Positions 5,867 to 6,841 of a stretch of 6,841 nt of DNA are shown here, piece by piece. Every line of letters begins with the position of its first letter. Position 1 is the first letter of the stretch. Position numbers and translations under genes: made by a program. The notes beneath the pieces were generated by a model that was not told the DNA's origin, made no database searches, and saw only the letters and a program-made list of their open reading frames with translations. The DNA lies in assembly GCA_016784945.1 (NCBI GenBank), contig JADHTP010000172.1, positions 1-6,841 of the forward strand, given 5' to 3'. The stretch is from Deltaproteobacteria bacterium (lineage in GTDB: Bacteria; Myxococcota_A; UBA9042; DTJE01).

Positions 5867-6841
5867 TCAATCCCTCCGTACACGTCCTTGCCACCGCCGA
5901 TCACATCGCCCACGGACGGGTCCTCTTTCAACAGGTCCAGTTCGTAGTAGTGGATGGATGGGACGGTGATCTCCCGCGACACGAAGATCCCGCCATCCAC
6001 GACCTTCACAGTCGAGGTCTCCACGAAGCTGAAGGCCCTGGTTCCCTCGTCCACCACGGCCCGCCTCAATGTCGCGTAGCCGGCCCAGGACGGGAGACCA
6101 TGGATGTTGAACTGGAAGTTCATGACCTGCCCTACCCTGGCGGCCTCGGAGGCCGTCGCCATCAGGGCCACGGAGGTCTCGCCATAGGTGGCCGCCATGG
6201 CCACGAATCCCCGGGTATCGTTTTCCGGCTCGTCATTTTCGTCCATTTTCACCCTGACCGCCCCGCGGGAGGCCATCAGGTGAAGGGGCAGCGTGCCGTT
6301 GAGCGCGGGCAGGGCGTCCCCGTCGGAATCGAAGAACAGGTCCTCGCCCGCTACCTTGTCATCTCCCGACCGGGGGCCCGAACGCCTGTCCGCCGCCATC
6401 AGGTCCAGACGGCCCTGGCCCAGGATCCTGGCGGCCGCCAGTCGCGCCGCCAGAAATGCGCTTCGCCGGCCCGCTGTCGCCAGTTTGTCGTCCATTTCCA
6501 GCCAGGTGGAATCCGTCAGCCGCGGCCCCACGTCCGCCAGTCCCACCTCGGTCATTCCCGCCTCGTCCAGCCGCTCCCTCAGCGCCTGCCACAGAGCCAG
6601 CCTGTCCCCGGGAGTGCAGGCCACGGTCGACACGGACAGCCGGTCCGGATGACGGGCCGGGTGGGGAGCCATGTCGTCGATGAACGCGGCCAGGGTGGAA
6701 TCGGGATCTTCCAGGTCCGCCGCTTCACCAAAAGGCAGGGATGGCGCCAGGACCAGGAAAGGCTTCTTTCCCAACCGGTCCGGTGGAAAATCCGCGCGCA
6801 ACCGCGTGATGAATGCGGTGTACAGGTTGAGCAGCTGGATG
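5863..6841 (-). CDS. Unrecognised protein, 5' partial; possible alpha/beta barrel end plus beta-rich C-terminal domain
   Basis: The frame is open to the right edge (first full codon at 6840-6838; 325 residues visible). The TTG at 6801 has upstream in-frame sequence (QLLNLYTAFITR) and is not a credible start. I do not recognise the family. Numbered from the first visible codon, residues 27-150 look like alternating strands and helices: FLVLAPSLPFGE (28-39), LSVSTVACTPG (68-78), a helix near 79-95, TEVGLADVGPRL (97-108), then an Ala-rich helix near 122-142. Residues about 165-325 look beta-rich, with an acidic loop KMDENDEPEND (198-208) and strands such as FSFVETSTVKVVDG and REITVPSIHYYELDLL. 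A (beta/alpha) barrel end followed by a beta-sandwich would fit a GH39-like glycosidase, with Glu98 as a conceivable nucleophile, but this is only a weak structural guess. No membrane segment is visible in this part. The stop overlaps the SDR start (ATGA), suggesting shared expression and perhaps a shared pathway. Confidence 0.75.
   Translation of the reverse strand, partial: IQLLNLYTAFITRLRADFPPDRLGKKPFLVLAPSLPFGEAADLEDPDSTLAAFIDDMAPHPARHPDRLSVSTVACTPGDRLALWQALRERLDEAGMTEVGLADVGPRLTDSTWLEMDDKLATAGRRSAFLAARLAAARILGQGRLDLMAADRRSGPRSGDDKVAGEDLFFDSDGDALPALNGTLPLHLMASRGAVRVKMDENDEPENDTRGFVAMAATYGETSVALMATASEAARVGQVMNFQFNIHGLPSWAGYATLRRAVVDEGTRAFSFVETSTVKVVDGGIFVSREITVPSIHYYELDLLKEDPSVGDVIGGGKDVYGGIE

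Noticed and set aside
4982..5947. Long plus-strand ORF (321 codons) opposite the SDR gene
   Set aside because: It is fully antisense to a well-supported SDR with all catalytic motifs, has no family features, and crosses the gene junction without regard to it.
6799..6801. TTG as the start of the unknown minus-strand gene
   Set aside because: The frame stays open to the window edge with ordinary coding-like residues upstream, so the gene is 5' truncated rather than starting here.
1..6841. CRISPR array, tRNA, rRNA, transposase or defence system
   Set aside because: I found no spaced direct repeats of CRISPR size, no tRNA- or rRNA-like segments, and no transposase, nuclease or toxin-antitoxin gene; the repeats seen are short intergenic palindromes and one heptamer array.

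Overview
This is a GC-rich bacterial window with six protein-coding genes, two of them cut by the window edges, and three short repeat elements of different types in the spaces between genes. The best clue to the organism is the first gene. It encodes a secreted matrixin-type metalloprotease with five tandem eight-cysteine modules and a C-terminal Cys / hydrophobic helix / Arg-cluster tail of the MYXO-CTERM kind. That architecture points to Myxococcota or a related former deltaproteobacterial lineage. This is an inference from protein style, as no marker gene is present. I see no tRNA, rRNA, CRISPR array, transposase or phage gene.

Layout. (1) 1-1658, plus strand: 3' part of the metalloprotease gene. 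(2) 1651-1720: a roughly 70-bp element with inverted ends and two internal hairpins (REPIN-like), whose left arm contains the protease stop codon. (3) 1735-3768, minus strand: a two-gene acyl-CoA unit transcribed thiolase then enoyl-CoA hydratase. A four-copy tandem heptamer sits between them, and a perfect Shine-Dalgarno sequence and a plausible promoter lie upstream of the thiolase. (4) 3769-4069: a divergent intergenic region of about 300 bp holding that promoter and an 81-bp multi-hairpin palindromic element. (5) 4070-4882, plus strand: a NagD-like HAD-IIA phosphatase whose best start is a GTG, not the longer upstream reading. (6) 4889-6841, minus strand: an unrecognised gene (5' end outside the window) overlapping an extended-SDR NAD(P)-dependent epimerase/dehydratase gene by an ATGA junction, so the two are probably co-translated.

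How the genes relate. Thiolase and enoyl-CoA hydratase catalyse two non-adjacent steps of short-chain (C4) acyl-CoA metabolism or beta-oxidation. The 3-hydroxyacyl-CoA dehydrogenase that links them is not in the window. The SDR and the unknown protein form a second unit of unknown substrate. The protease and the phosphatase stand alone. I see no convincing new multi-gene system. The least ordinary features are the modular cysteine-rich protease and the fact that three intergenic gaps each carry a different repeat type, one of which supplies a stop codon.
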